Shown piece after piece: positions 24,136-32,697 of a stretch of DNA of 36,110 nt (position 1 is its first letter; each line of letters starts with the position of its first letter). The stretch is from Spirochaetaceae bacterium. Its GTDB lineage: Bacteria > Spirochaetota > Spirochaetia > SZUA-6 > DRHE01. The stretch is from the NCBI GenBank assembly GCA_020353535.1, contig CP070696.1, positions 3,723,411 to 3,759,520 of the forward strand. Direction: 5' to 3'. A model generated the notes under the pieces. The model did no database searches and was not told the origin of the DNA. It was given only the letters and a program-made list of their open reading frames with translations. The position numbers and the translations under genes were made by a program.

Positions 24136-25971
24136 TCACTTCAGCACTGTGAACAGCACGATCAGGACCAGGATTCCCGCCAGGCTCCAGGCCAGGTACC
24201 AGGACAGGAGCCCGTTGTGGATTCTTTTCAAGATGCCGGTTATCCCCAATCCCAAGCCGCCGATCCAGGAGTATGGGTCCAGATGCCCCTTGCCCTGAGC
24301 CGTGTAGGTGCCCTTCAGGATGGGCAGTTCCTTGATCGTGTCGTAGAAGTAGGTACCGATCGTTCTACCGGTCTTCTGTTCCAGCTTTTCTCCTCCGGTG
24401 AAGGGAGCAACCACCCGGGCGGATTTTCTGTATTTCCCCAGCAGGTAGATGATCAGACCGATCACCAGCCCCAGGATGATGAGTCCCGTGGCCCAGGTGG
24501 AGTTCCAGATCCCGGGTACCGCGGCTTGCACTCCCGTTCCGGGGAAGATAAAAGTATTAAGCGGGAAACGATAGTAGATCCCGAAAAGGAGACAGAGAAA
24601 GGAAAGCACGACCAGCGGTAGAGCCATCCCAAATCCTACTTCCTTCTTGACCAGCTCTGTTTTTTCCGTTTTTATTCCCAGAAAAACCGAATAAATGACC
24701 TTAATGAAGGAGGCTAGGGTGAGGGCACTTCCAAACATCGCTGCGACCAAGAAAATAAAGGATGCTTTCGTCCCAGTTTCGATCACTCCTTGATAGACAA
24801 GCCATTTGGATACAAAGCCATTGAAGGGCGGTACACCGGAAATCGCCATAGCCGCCACCAGACAGCTGATGAAGGTGATGGGCATTACCCTCGCGAGTCC
24901 GCCAAGTTCGCTCAATTCGGTGCTCCTAGCCCGTTTCTGCACAGCACCGCCACAGAGGAATAGACAACTTTTGTAAATTGAGTGATTCAACATGTGAAAC
25001 AGTCCACCGGCAATACCGATAGGAGTCAGGGTGCCAATTCCCAGAACCATGTATCCCACCTGACTTATAGCGTGATAGGAAAGCAGACGCATTAGATCGT
25101 GCTGCACCATGGCTACCATGACCGCTGCTATTACGGTCACGGACCCTATAATCATGAGCACCAGACCCATGGCTTGGTTCAGCGTAAATATGTCGTTGAC
25201 AATTCTGACCAACAGATAGATGCCGAGTAACTTGTCCACCGCGGCCGGCAACAAGGCCATGACCGGTGCCGGAGCAGCCTCACTTGCTGAGGGTATCCAG
25301 GAGTGAAAGGGCATTGCCCCAGCCTTTGTAATGGCTGCGATCATTATCAGCACAAAGGCAATCCCCGATAACCAGCCGTCAACCGGGAGATGGACGGTAC
25401 TGATGGTGAAGCTCTTGCTTAATATCCAGGTCAACCCAATACCGAGCAGTAAACACCCATCCACGCCACCGAGCATAGCAAAAGTTTTTGTTGCTCCAGC
25501 CTTGCTCTCCGCTCCCCCTGTGGTGATTAAAAAATACAGTGAGGCGGTTACCACCTCCCAGAATATTAATAAGACTATGAAATGATCGGCCAGAAGAACT
25601 CCACTGGCGCCGCCCACGGCAAACAGGAAGAAAGCGTTGTATTCCCTCAGCCGATCGTTGCCTTTCATATAGACCAGAGAGTAAAGGGTGATGAAAAATC
25701 CAAATCCTGTGGCGAAGATCAGGATAAATGAAGAAAGGGGTGTTGGGACAAGGTCGAAGTTTAAGTTGAATCTGCCAATTTTCAGCAGCGGAAAGCGGAA
25801 CTCCGGCATCTTCTGGATATAGATCCAAAGCGCCGCAGCGAACACCGCAGCAGTTGTTATCAGGGCGAGAATGCCCCGAAACCAGCGATCCCGTTTGGGA
25901 AGAATGAAGGTAAACAATCCTACTGCCAGGGGCAGCAAAACCGGAATTAGAAGCAGGTTCACGGACATCAT
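24136..25971 (-). CDS. NuoL/MrpA N-terminal-like proton-translocating subunit
   Basis: The 611-residue polytopic protein has about 14-16 helices. It carries the complex I-type antiporter motifs IFWEVVTASLYFLITTGG (Glu of TM5), ITKAGAMPFHSWIPSASEA (Lys of TM7), LLSYHAISQVGYMVLG and AISGVPPFNGFVSKWLVYQG. The C-terminal region contains a soluble stretch (about 515-570) followed by one more helix. With the MbhD/E-like protein downstream it supplies a complete but split MrpA. GGAGGAG precedes the start, and a second ATG lies 3 nt in. It lies 18 nt after the NuoH-like gene. Confidence 0.92.
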   Translation of the reverse strand: MMSVNLLLIPVLLPLAVGLFTFILPKRDRWFRGILALITTAAVFAAALWIYIQKMPEFRFPLLKIGRFNLNFDLVPTPLSSFILIFATGFGFFITLYSLVYMKGNDRLREYNAFFLFAVGGASGVLLADHFIVLLIFWEVVTASLYFLITTGGAESKAGATKTFAMLGGVDGCLLLGIGLTWILSKSFTISTVHLPVDGWLSGIAFVLIMIAAITKAGAMPFHSWIPSASEAAPAPVMALLPAAVDKLLGIYLLVRIVNDIFTLNQAMGLVLMIIGSVTVIAAVMVAMVQHDLMRLLSYHAISQVGYMVLGIGTLTPIGIAGGLFHMLNHSIYKSCLFLCGGAVQKRARSTELSELGGLARVMPITFISCLVAAMAISGVPPFNGFVSKWLVYQGVIETGTKASFIFLVAAMFGSALTLASFIKVIYSVFLGIKTEKTELVKKEVGFGMALPLVVLSFLCLLFGIYYRFPLNTFIFPGTGVQAAVPGIWNSTWATGLIILGLVIGLIIYLLGKYRKSARVVAPFTGGEKLEQKTGRTIGTYFYDTIKELPILKGTYTAQGKGHLDPYSWIGGLGLGITGILKRIHNGLLSWYLAWSLAGILVLIVLFTVLK

Positions 25972-25989
25972 TTCATCTCCTCCACAGGT

Positions 25990-26928
25990 TTAGAGCCAGG
26001 GAATCTCAAAAGTTCGCCCCAAAACCGCCAGTACGAAAGCGGCAATGGTAATGGGGGTCAGGTAAAACCAGAAGAACTTCACCGCCTGATCTATCCGGAT
26101 TCTAGGATTGGTGTTTTTGATCACGATGATAAGCACCAGTATCGCTACGTATTTCAGGATCGCCCACAATATCCCCCAACCAACCAGGTGAATTCCGCCC
26201 AGGAACACGGTTATGAGAAACACGGGCAGGGTGAAGAGCATCATCGCCTGGGTGAGCTTGAATACTCCTAGGGAGACCCCGGAGTATTCGATGTACGGAC
26301 CGCTCATGATTTCGGTTTCCGCTTCGGCTATATCAAAGGGCGTAAAGCCTAACTTGGCCTGTACGCAGAGCAGGGCTACAACCCCGGCGAGGACTCCGGA
26401 AACGCTGTCAAACACGTGATTCTCCGCGATCTCCACCAGACGGATGCTGAAGTTGCTCTTCAGAATCACCGTTGCCAGACAGATGAGAAAGGGCAGCTCG
26501 TAGGAGAGGATGAGCTTCATCTCCCGGCTGGCACCCGTGCTGGCCAAGGGATTCCCGGACGCCATTCCTCCCATCATGATAGCCAGAGAGGGTACCACCA
26601 GGAGATAGACCACAACAATCAGATCACCGACAAATGAGATCTGATTCAGATTGGCCAGCCAAAGGATGGTGGACACCAGGGTCACTGCTCCCAGTCCGAA
26701 GATCGGTGCGGCCAGGAACAGGCCCCGTGCGCCGCTGGAGGGGATCAGGGTCTCCTTGCCCAGCAGCTTGACAAAGTCGTAAAACGGTTGAAACAGAGGC
26801 GGGCCGACCCTCCACTGGACCCGGGCGGTGACTTTGCGATCAACCCAGCTGGAAAGAAGCCCCACGACGCTGGTAAACAAGAAGCCGGGAAAAACGATAA
26901 AGGCTAAAATGTACCATCCTATTTCCAC
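25990..26928 (-). CDS. NuoH/MbhM/HycD-like membrane anchor subunit
   Basis: The 312-residue, roughly eight-helix protein links the hydrogenase arm to the antiporter arm and provides the NuoH-like ion path next to the former quinone site. Landmarks are WVDRKVTARVQWRVGP after TM1, the acidic loop FTPFDIAEAETEIMSGPYIE, and the TNPRIRIDQAVKFFW segment near the end. The start is a GTG at 26928 with AGAGGAGAG about 7 nt upstream. The open frame continues to 27135, but that part overlaps the protease gene and is not NuoH-like. Confidence 0.93.
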   Translation of the reverse strand: MEIGWYILAFIVFPGFLFTSVVGLLSSWVDRKVTARVQWRVGPPLFQPFYDFVKLLGKETLIPSSGARGLFLAAPIFGLGAVTLVSTILWLANLNQISFVGDLIVVVYLLVVPSLAIMMGGMASGNPLASTGASREMKLILSYELPFLICLATVILKSNFSIRLVEIAENHVFDSVSGVLAGVVALLCVQAKLGFTPFDIAEAETEIMSGPYIEYSGVSLGVFKLTQAMMLFTLPVFLITVFLGGIHLVGWGILWAILKYVAILVLIIVIKNTNPRIRIDQAVKFFWFYLTPITIAAFVLAVLGRTFEIPWL

Positions 26929-26951
26929 GTTTCGCTCTCCTCTTTCTGTAG

Positions 26952-27479
26952 CTATTGCAGCCCGAAGGCGGCAATGGACTCTGACCCTGGTTTGTCGGTA
27001 GAGCTGTATTCCCGCCCGCGCAACGCATCGATGATTTCCTGTTCCAGAGCTCCCAGAGTTTTTTCGATCGTATCTGAAATGCCGGATCCCAGCTCGATTT
27101 GCTCGGGCTGTACACCCAGGAGGAATACGGTGCACCCCGTCTCCTCGACCAGAAAATCGAGGAACAGGCCCGCGGACACATCATGGGTCGACAGCCCGGC
27201 ATGTACTATCCGGCTGGGATCCACGATGCGGGCGTCTCCGGGATCAAGGTTCAGATGCACCGCATCGACCAGCAGGACCGTATCCGGCCGTTCTCTGATG
27301 ATCGGTCCGAGGTGATTCTCCAAAGCATTTCCGGCATTTATACAGGGCACGTCCACCTTGTCCTGCAACTGCTCCACGAAGGCCGGCCCTAAGCCGTCGT
27401 CGCCTCGCAGTGTATTTCCAACCCCGACGATCACGACTTTTCCCTTGAGAATTTTCTGAAAGACGTTGACCTCGATCAT
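26952..27479 (-). CDS. hycI: Hydrogenase maturation protease (HycI/HybD family)
   Basis: The 175-residue endopeptidase removes the C-terminal extension of the [NiFe]-hydrogenase large subunit after nickel is inserted. The family start VIVGVGNTLRGDDGLG carries the first nickel-binding acidic residue (D27 or D28). A second is in LLVDAVH (about D72), and the His is in LSTHDVS (about H98). Its presence in the operon implies that the large subunit at 28122-29306 is a true Ni-containing hydrogenase whose tail is cleaved. It lies 7 nt after the HycF-like gene. The C-terminal 20 residues look unconserved. Confidence 0.93.
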   Translation of the reverse strand: MIEVNVFQKILKGKVVIVGVGNTLRGDDGLGPAFVEQLQDKVDVPCINAGNALENHLGPIIRERPDTVLLVDAVHLNLDPGDARIVDPSRIVHAGLSTHDVSAGLFLDFLVEETGCTVFLLGVQPEQIELGSGISDTIEKTLGALEQEIIDALRGREYSSTDKPGSESIAAFGLQ

Positions 27480-27486
27480 AAGCCCG

Positions 27487-28125
27487 TTACGTCCCCTTTT
27501 CCTCCGCGACCGGTGCCGGTGCCGTGGTCAGGCTGGTCTCCCTGCGGCAGCGGGCACAGAGAATCTTGATGCGATCCGCCCGACTGTAATCCTTGGAAGC
27601 GGAGATTATACCCTCATCCACCACCCCCAGACTTTTCAAACGGGATTGATACAGGGTGGGATTGGAGAAGGATAGCTCTCCGATCTTCTCGGCGATCCAC
27701 TTCAGATGATCCTTGCAGGCGATCGCGGAACCGCAGATCTCGCACAGTTGCAGCTCCTTCTCGATGGTTTCAAAGGCCTCGGCCCTGTTGAAGAAGGCCA
27801 GCTCCCAGTCGTTGGAGAGCTTGATCCCCTCGTGGTCGGCGATGCAGGCATCCTGGCAACAGCCGCAGAAGATGCAGGTGTCGGTGTAGTGGATCATCAC
27901 CCGTTTCGGGATATCACCGCTCGTTTTGTCCTCATGGGCGATGGCTTCCGCCGGGCAGATCTCCTCGCAGGCCAGGCAGCCCAGACATCTATCGGGGTCG
28001 TACTTCGGCTGGCCGCGAAAGCTCGGGTATGGCTGGTGCGGCTTGAAGGGGAACTTCGAGGTGTAGGGTCTGTGCGATAGGGATTTAATCGCTTCCAGCA
28101 GCTCTCTTACCTTCGGCAGTTTCAT
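27487..28125 (-). CDS. HycF/NuoI-like 2x[4Fe-4S] hydrogenase subunit
   Basis: The 212-residue subunit has two ferredoxin motifs, CLGCLACEEICPAEAI and CIFCGCCQDACI. It should pass electrons towards the hydrogenase core, as NuoI and HycF do. The C-terminal half carries more Cys pairs, CEICGSAIAC and CARCRR, resembling the extra metal site of HycF/HyfH-type proteins. The ATG at 28125 overlaps the TGA of the large-subunit gene (ATGA). The frame open upstream to 28221 lies over that gene and lacks family similarity. Confidence 0.92.
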   Translation of the reverse strand: MKLPKVRELLEAIKSLSHRPYTSKFPFKPHQPYPSFRGQPKYDPDRCLGCLACEEICPAEAIAHEDKTSGDIPKRVMIHYTDTCIFCGCCQDACIADHEGIKLSNDWELAFFNRAEAFETIEKELQLCEICGSAIACKDHLKWIAEKIGELSFSNPTLYQSRLKSLGVVDEGIISASKDYSRADRIKILCARCRRETSLTTAPAPVAEEKGT

Positions 28126-29306
28126 GATATTCCCATCTCCCTCTTGATCTTTGCGGTCTTGGCTTGGGACAGAGTGATCAGATCCTTCCCCGTATAGATC
28201 CTGTCCCCTTCCGTAGTGCACACGGTCATTCTCTCTGTACAGCAGTAGCAGGGATCGATAGCCGCCAGGATGATGGCCGCATCGGCTATGGAGGAGCCGG
28301 GCACGGTAGCCTTGCAGGTCGGCAGGTTCATATAGCTGGGGGCGCGCACCTTGTGCCGGACTGGACGGTTGCTGCCGTCGCTGCGCACGTAATGGAAGGT
28401 TTCTCCCCTGGGAGCTTCGTGGGCACCGATCCCCTCACCGGGGGGGATACTCTTAATCTTCATATCGATCTCACCGGAAGGGATCTTCTGCAGACAGCTC
28501 TTCATGATCTTGATCGACTCGTAGATCTCCAACAACCTGACAACAGCCTTGCCCCAGACATCCCCGCTGTCGGTCACGATCATGTCCCAATCTACTTTGT
28601 CGTAGGCCTCATATGGGGCATTCTTTCGCACATCCCGATCCACACCCGAAGCTCGGGAGGTGGGTCCCAGGGCACAGTAGTTGATGGCCTCTTCCTTGCT
28701 CAGGATCCCGATCCCCTTGAGGCGGGCATGGAGCACCGGATCGTCTAGGATCGCCTTTTTCAGCCGATCGATCGTAGGGATAATGGAGTCTATCTTTTTC
28801 AAGGCCACCGGGATGTCGTCAGGGTTGATATCCCGGCGCACCCCGCCGGGCTTGAACATGGCGTAGTTGTTGCGATTCCCGGAGAGGATTTCCATCACGT
28901 CGAGGATCTCCTCCCGGAGTCTCCACATCCACATGTAGACCGTGTTGTATCCCAGGAAATGGCCGGCCAGACCGTACCAGAGCAGGTGGGAGTGAATGCG
29001 CTCCCCCTCGGCTATGATGGTGCGGATATATTGCGCCCGTTCAGGCACTTCCACGGGGATGATATCCTCAACCGCCCGGGTATAGGCAACGGGATGGCTG
29101 GTGGAGCAGATCCCGCAGATCCTCTCGATCACGAAGGTGGCCTGCTCGAAGTTCCTTCTCTCCGAAAGCTTCTCGATACCCCGATGGTTGTAGCCCACGT
29201 CCACCTCGACATCCACCACGGTTTCCCCCTCCACGGTCAACATGAAGTGTTCCGGCTCCTCCTGCAGGGGATGAAACGGTCCGATAGATATTACTGATTT
29301 CTGCAT
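28122..29306 (-). CDS. Group 4 [NiFe]-hydrogenase large subunit (NuoD/HycE/MbhL-like)
   Basis: The 394-residue catalytic subunit has the nickel-ligand motif L1 RICGICSTSH (C64, C67) and L2 DPCYCCTER (C353, C356). Both Cys pairs are intact, so this is a hydrogenase and not a complex I or Mbs/Mbx subunit that has lost ligands. A third Cys (C355) lies between the L2 ligands, where HycE has Ser. A 35-residue tail follows Arg359. HycI-type proteases cut after that position in HycE, and one is encoded two genes on. The start at 29306 shares one base with the NuoC-like stop (TGATG). The frame open to 29384 would overlap that gene. Confidence 0.95.
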   Translation of the reverse strand: MQKSVISIGPFHPLQEEPEHFMLTVEGETVVDVEVDVGYNHRGIEKLSERRNFEQATFVIERICGICSTSHPVAYTRAVEDIIPVEVPERAQYIRTIIAEGERIHSHLLWYGLAGHFLGYNTVYMWMWRLREEILDVMEILSGNRNNYAMFKPGGVRRDINPDDIPVALKKIDSIIPTIDRLKKAILDDPVLHARLKGIGILSKEEAINYCALGPTSRASGVDRDVRKNAPYEAYDKVDWDMIVTDSGDVWGKAVVRLLEIYESIKIMKSCLQKIPSGEIDMKIKSIPPGEGIGAHEAPRGETFHYVRSDGSNRPVRHKVRAPSYMNLPTCKATVPGSSIADAAIILAAIDPCYCCTERMTVCTTEGDRIYTGKDLITLSQAKTAKIKREMGIS

Positions 29307-29779
29307 CACACACCTCGATCCCGTACGGCTTTTTTGTCCCACTCCTTGTAGTCCCGTCGCAGGGGATAGACTCCTTCGGGCCATTCTTCGGCCAATAGCA
29401 GCCTGCGCAGGTTCGGGTGCCCGGGAAAATCGATCCCTAGCAACTCGTGTATTTCCCGCTCTATCCAGTTGGCCCCCTTGATGACATTCGCCAATGAATC
29501 CACCCGTGGATTGCTCTTATCCAGTTTCACTCTAATTGAGATGAGGAGATTCATGGTTTCGATCGAAAAGTGGTAGAGGATCTCCAGGTGTGTTCTGGCA
29601 TCGATCCCGGAGGCGATGTGGAAGCGGGCTCCTAAATCTCTGAAGATGTAGGTGGCGGCCGCAACTAGGGCATCCGGTTTGACCTCGATATACACCCTTT
29701 TGGGGGATTTGTCGAAGAAATCCAGGATATCCTCGCGAAACTTGTCCTGCAGATCGTGAAGTACAGCGTCTCTGGTCAT
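29306..29779 (-). CDS. NuoC/MbhK/HycE N-terminal-like 30-kDa subunit
   Basis: The 157-residue soluble subunit of complex I-like hydrogenases packs against the large subunit. The family segment GANWIEREIHELLGIDFPGH, followed by LRRLLLAEEWPEGVYPLRRDY, is characteristic of the Complex1_30kDa fold. The ATG overlaps the stop of the small-subunit gene by 4 nt. The protein has no Fe-S motif and is presumably structural. Confidence 0.93.
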   Translation of the reverse strand: MTRDAVLHDLQDKFREDILDFFDKSPKRVYIEVKPDALVAAATYIFRDLGARFHIASGIDARTHLEILYHFSIETMNLLISIRVKLDKSNPRVDSLANVIKGANWIEREIHELLGIDFPGHPNLRRLLLAEEWPEGVYPLRRDYKEWDKKAVRDRGV

Positions 29780-30204
29780 AGGGTCCCCTTCAATTTCGTG
29801 ATCAGCTTGACCACGCCGGCGATGATGGCTTCAGGCTTGGGCGGACAGCCGGGGATGTACACATCCACGGGGATGTACTTGTCAAGCGGCAGCGGACAGT
29901 TGTAGCTGTGAACGAACATCCCCCTGGACATGGAACATTCCCCGATGGCAACCACGACACAGGGTTTCGGCACCTGTTCCTCGTAGATGTTTTTCACCCG
30001 CACCATCGATTTGCGATTGCAGGAGCCGGTCACCAGAAGGACATCGGCATGGCGGATGCTGCCCGCCAGCTTCATGCCGAACCTCTCTATATCGAAGCGA
30101 GGAGTCAGGCAATCCAGAATCTCGATATCGCAGTTGTTACAGCTGCCGGTTGCCAGGTGGAATACCCACGGAGACTTCAGCAGTGCTTTCAAGGTAACGC
30201 TCAT
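29776..30204 (-). CDS. [NiFe]-hydrogenase small subunit (NuoB/MbhJ/HycG-like)
   Basis: The 142-residue subunit holds the proximal [4Fe-4S] cluster next to the Ni-Fe site. The ligands are expected to be C22 and C25 (TGSCNNCDIEIL), C90 (GECSMSRGMF) and C120 (IPGCPPKPEAI), the order seen in group 4 hydrogenases and NuoB. The start has a GGGGGAG ribosome-binding site. It lies just after the HydN-like ferredoxin gene. Confidence 0.95.
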   Translation of the reverse strand: MSVTLKALLKSPWVFHLATGSCNNCDIEILDCLTPRFDIERFGMKLAGSIRHADVLLVTGSCNRKSMVRVKNIYEEQVPKPCVVVAIGECSMSRGMFVHSYNCPLPLDKYIPVDVYIPGCPPKPEAIIAGVVKLITKLKGTL

Positions 30205-30216
30205 TTCTTCTCCCCC

Positions 30217-30774
30217 TCAGGCTTTCTCCCGCGTCCAGTGGGTGGAACGGACGATCAGATTATCCCCGACCAGGAAGGTGTTCTCCCCCAGCAGATCCGA
30301 GGCCACTTTCAAGCCCAGGGCGCCGTGGCTGCAGGTTTTAATGCATAGGGGTTCCCCCTTCTGCTCCATTCTGTCGAGGCAGAAATCGCAGGCGTGGATC
30401 AGGAACGGAACATGTTCCGGATAGATGGTCCCGTAGGGACAGGCGTGAGAGCAGGACCTGCAGCTGATGCAGCGCATGTTGTGCCGCATGAGCACCTTGT
30501 TCTTCTCCTTCTGCTGCTCCAGGGCATCTACCGGGCAGGCGTTTACGCAGTGGGGCTCTTCGCACTTGCGGCATACCAGGGCATAGGTCGCCAGCTCGAC
30601 CACGGAAACGATTCCATTGTTGTCGGGGTGATAGAAGTAACTGCACTGGATGTCGCAATCCTTGCATTCTCCGGAAGCGCAGACATCCAGATCGACGAAT
30701 AAGCGGATATCGTTTCCCTTTGCCGGCTCTACGTTCAACCTTCCGTGGTGGATCTGTTCGGCACTATTCGGCAT
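30217..30774 (-). CDS. HydN-like polyferredoxin (multiple [4Fe-4S] clusters)
   Basis: The 185-residue electron-transfer protein has many cysteines: CKDCDIQC, CRKCEEPHCVNACP, CISCRSCSHACPYG, CDFCLDRM and CIKTC. This is the pattern of HydN/HycB/DmsB-type proteins with about four [4Fe-4S] clusters. It probably joins the NAD(P)H-reductase module upstream with the hydrogenase core downstream. The ATG at 30774 has AGGAGG 5 nt upstream and is preferred to the ATG at 30813, which lies inside the preceding gene. Confidence 0.9.
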   Translation of the reverse strand: MPNSAEQIHHGRLNVEPAKGNDIRLFVDLDVCASGECKDCDIQCSYFYHPDNNGIVSVVELATYALVCRKCEEPHCVNACPVDALEQQKEKNKVLMRHNMRCISCRSCSHACPYGTIYPEHVPFLIHACDFCLDRMEQKGEPLCIKTCSHGALGLKVASDLLGENTFLVGDNLIVRSTHWTREKA

Positions 30775-30803
30775 GTCGTCCTCCTGTCGGCTTCGACATT
30801 TGT

Positions 30804-31628
30804 TCAATCCCAAATATTGGGGTTATCACTGATCTTGTCATAACGAAAAACCGGTCCGTCCTTGCAGGTGTAGTAGGTCCCGAGTCGACAGTGACCGCAC
30901 TTGCCAAACCCGCAACTCATGTTCTTTTCCATGGACAGGTAGAGGTTGGTCTTCTTGAACCCCAGATCCAACAGCTTCATCGTGGCGAACTTCATCATGA
31001 TCGGCGGGCCGCAAACCACGGCGATCCCGGTACGGGGATCCATCTTCAAGCCGTCCAGAATCGTGGTCACCACACCGACTTTGCCCTGCCAATCGCCATC
31101 CCCCTGGTCTACGGTAAGCTCCATATCCAGGTCATCCCGCTTCGCCCATCCCTCTATCTGTTTGCGATAGAGAAAATCCTTCGGCGTCCGGCACCCGCCC
31201 CTGAACAACAGCTTTTTGAACTCTCCGGATCTGCGAAACAGCTCGTACATCAGGCTCCTCAACGGAGCGAAGCCGCAGCCGCCGCCTACTACCAGCAGCT
31301 CCTTGCCGACGAACTCATCCAACGGATATCCGCTGCCGAAGGGTCCGCGCAACCCGACTGTCTCGCCGGCCTTCAAGGTATGAATTCTTTCGGTGACTTT
31401 GCCGACCCGCATCACGCTAACTTCCAGCACATCCTTCACCGTTGGCTCCGATGATGGGGTGAAGGGCGCTTCGCCTGCACCGGGGACGGTAAGCTCTATG
31501 AACTGTCCCGTATCGAAGCTGATACTCTCCTCCGGTTTCAACTTCAGCGTTTTGATGGTTGGTGTTTCTTGGATGGTTTCGAGAACTTCGGTCCGGATCG
31601 GTCTGTATGGATTGTTACTTGCGTACAT
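30804..31628 (-). CDS. FAD/NAD(P)-binding [2Fe-2S] reductase subunit (sulfhydrogenase gamma/AsrB-like)
   Basis: The 274-residue flavoprotein is of the ferredoxin-NADP reductase superfamily. It has an FAD domain with LRGPFGSGYP, then an NAD(P)-binding domain with LLVVGGGCGFAPLRSLMYE and VVCGPPIMMKF. A C-terminal [2Fe-2S] motif (CGFGKCGHCRLG followed by Cys, about 238-253) matches hydrogenase gamma, AsrB and PyrK-type subunits. It would exchange electrons between NAD(P)H and Fe-S clusters. The start overlaps the beta-like gene by 14 nt. Such a subunit is typical of cytoplasmic hydrogenases and is unexpected in a membrane-bound group 4 operon. Confidence 0.92.
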   Translation of the reverse strand: MYASNNPYRPIRTEVLETIQETPTIKTLKLKPEESISFDTGQFIELTVPGAGEAPFTPSSEPTVKDVLEVSVMRVGKVTERIHTLKAGETVGLRGPFGSGYPLDEFVGKELLVVGGGCGFAPLRSLMYELFRRSGEFKKLLFRGGCRTPKDFLYRKQIEGWAKRDDLDMELTVDQGDGDWQGKVGVVTTILDGLKMDPRTGIAVVCGPPIMMKFATMKLLDLGFKKTNLYLSMEKNMSCGFGKCGHCRLGTYYTCKDGPVFRYDKISDNPNIWD

Positions 31629-32697
31629 TTTCCACGTTCCTCTTTAAAACATTCCTGATATCGATCTTGCCCGGGCAGGCTAGGATGCAGCGGCCGCAAC
31701 CGGTACAGGCGTACAGATCGTTCACTTTGGGAAAGTAGTCGAATTTCTTTTCGAAGCGGTTGCGCAGACGCATCCACAGTTGGGGACGGGGATTGGCACC
31801 GCCGGCCACTTTGGCGAAATCCTTTATGAGACAGGAATCCCAGAGGCGGTATCGTACCAAATCACGATCCCCGAGCTGATCATAGAGCAGGAAGCAGTGA
31901 CAGGTAGGACAGATGGTATTGCAGGCGCCGCATTCCACGCAGGTCTCGGCTTCCTCTTTCCATAACGGATTTTCATAGTTCTTCTGGATCGCACCGGCCA
32001 GCCGGTCCTGCGCCGGAACGCCGTTGGAGCGGATATTGTTCCGCACCTGCTCCGCCACCTCAGCTCTCTGCTTGTCCCTCTTTTTAAGTTGATCCTTGCC
32101 GGGCTCCTGGAAATAGCCGGAATGTTTTTCCAACAAACGGGTTCCTTTATCTGAACCGGCCTCCGCGATATAGGATCCACCGATATCGGACAGGTTGACA
32201 TCGAAGTTCTCCTTCGGGTAGGGATCAACCTGGAGGGAGAGGCAAAAACAAACCTCCAAAGCGGAGGTACAGTCTGCAGAGATGATTAGATTCTCCTCCC
32301 GCGCCGTTTTGTAGAAGGGATCCAGATAGTCATCCCCCATGAATACCGCATCCAAAACCTTGAAGCCCTTCAGGTCACAGGCTTTTGCACCGACGATGCA
32401 CAGGGGTTTGGCCTGCTTTCGTGGAGCAGTGTCCTGGTAGTTTTCCGCCACTTTCTGCTTCGCCTGGAAGAAGAAGGTCTTCAACGGTTCGAAGGCTCGC
32501 ACTTCTCCGACGACAAAATCGTTTAAAGTTGAGCCGGGATTCGCCCCTGCCCCCTGGTTTACTTGAGGTTTCAGGACTGACAGAGGCTCATAGAAACGGG
32601 TTTCTCCCTTTCGGATCGGCACAAGGACGGAGTACTGCTCCTGCAGCTCATTCAGAAGGCTCAGGAGGTTGGCTTGGGCAATGAGTTTAGGGTCCAT
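31615..32697 (-). CDS. 4Fe-4S dicluster subunit (sulfhydrogenase beta/AsrA-like), first gene of the hydrogenase operon
   Basis: The 360-residue protein has an N-terminal domain of the hydrogenase-beta/AsrA type (GAKACDLKGFKVLDAVF, then SADCTSALEVCFC) and two C-terminal ferredoxin motifs. These are CVECGACNTICPTCHC at about 253 and CTGCGRCILACPGKID at about 329. It should carry electrons between the FAD subunit encoded next and the hydrogenase. The ATG at 32697 starts the family-like sequence. A GAGAGG lies about 12 nt upstream, rather far. A long leader separates it from the promoter at 33019-33047. Confidence 0.9.
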   Translation of the reverse strand: MDPKLIAQANLLSLLNELQEQYSVLVPIRKGETRFYEPLSVLKPQVNQGAGANPGSTLNDFVVGEVRAFEPLKTFFFQAKQKVAENYQDTAPRKQAKPLCIVGAKACDLKGFKVLDAVFMGDDYLDPFYKTAREENLIISADCTSALEVCFCLSLQVDPYPKENFDVNLSDIGGSYIAEAGSDKGTRLLEKHSGYFQEPGKDQLKKRDKQRAEVAEQVRNNIRSNGVPAQDRLAGAIQKNYENPLWKEEAETCVECGACNTICPTCHCFLLYDQLGDRDLVRYRLWDSCLIKDFAKVAGGANPRPQLWMRLRNRFEKKFDYFPKVNDLYACTGCGRCILACPGKIDIRNVLKRNVENVRK

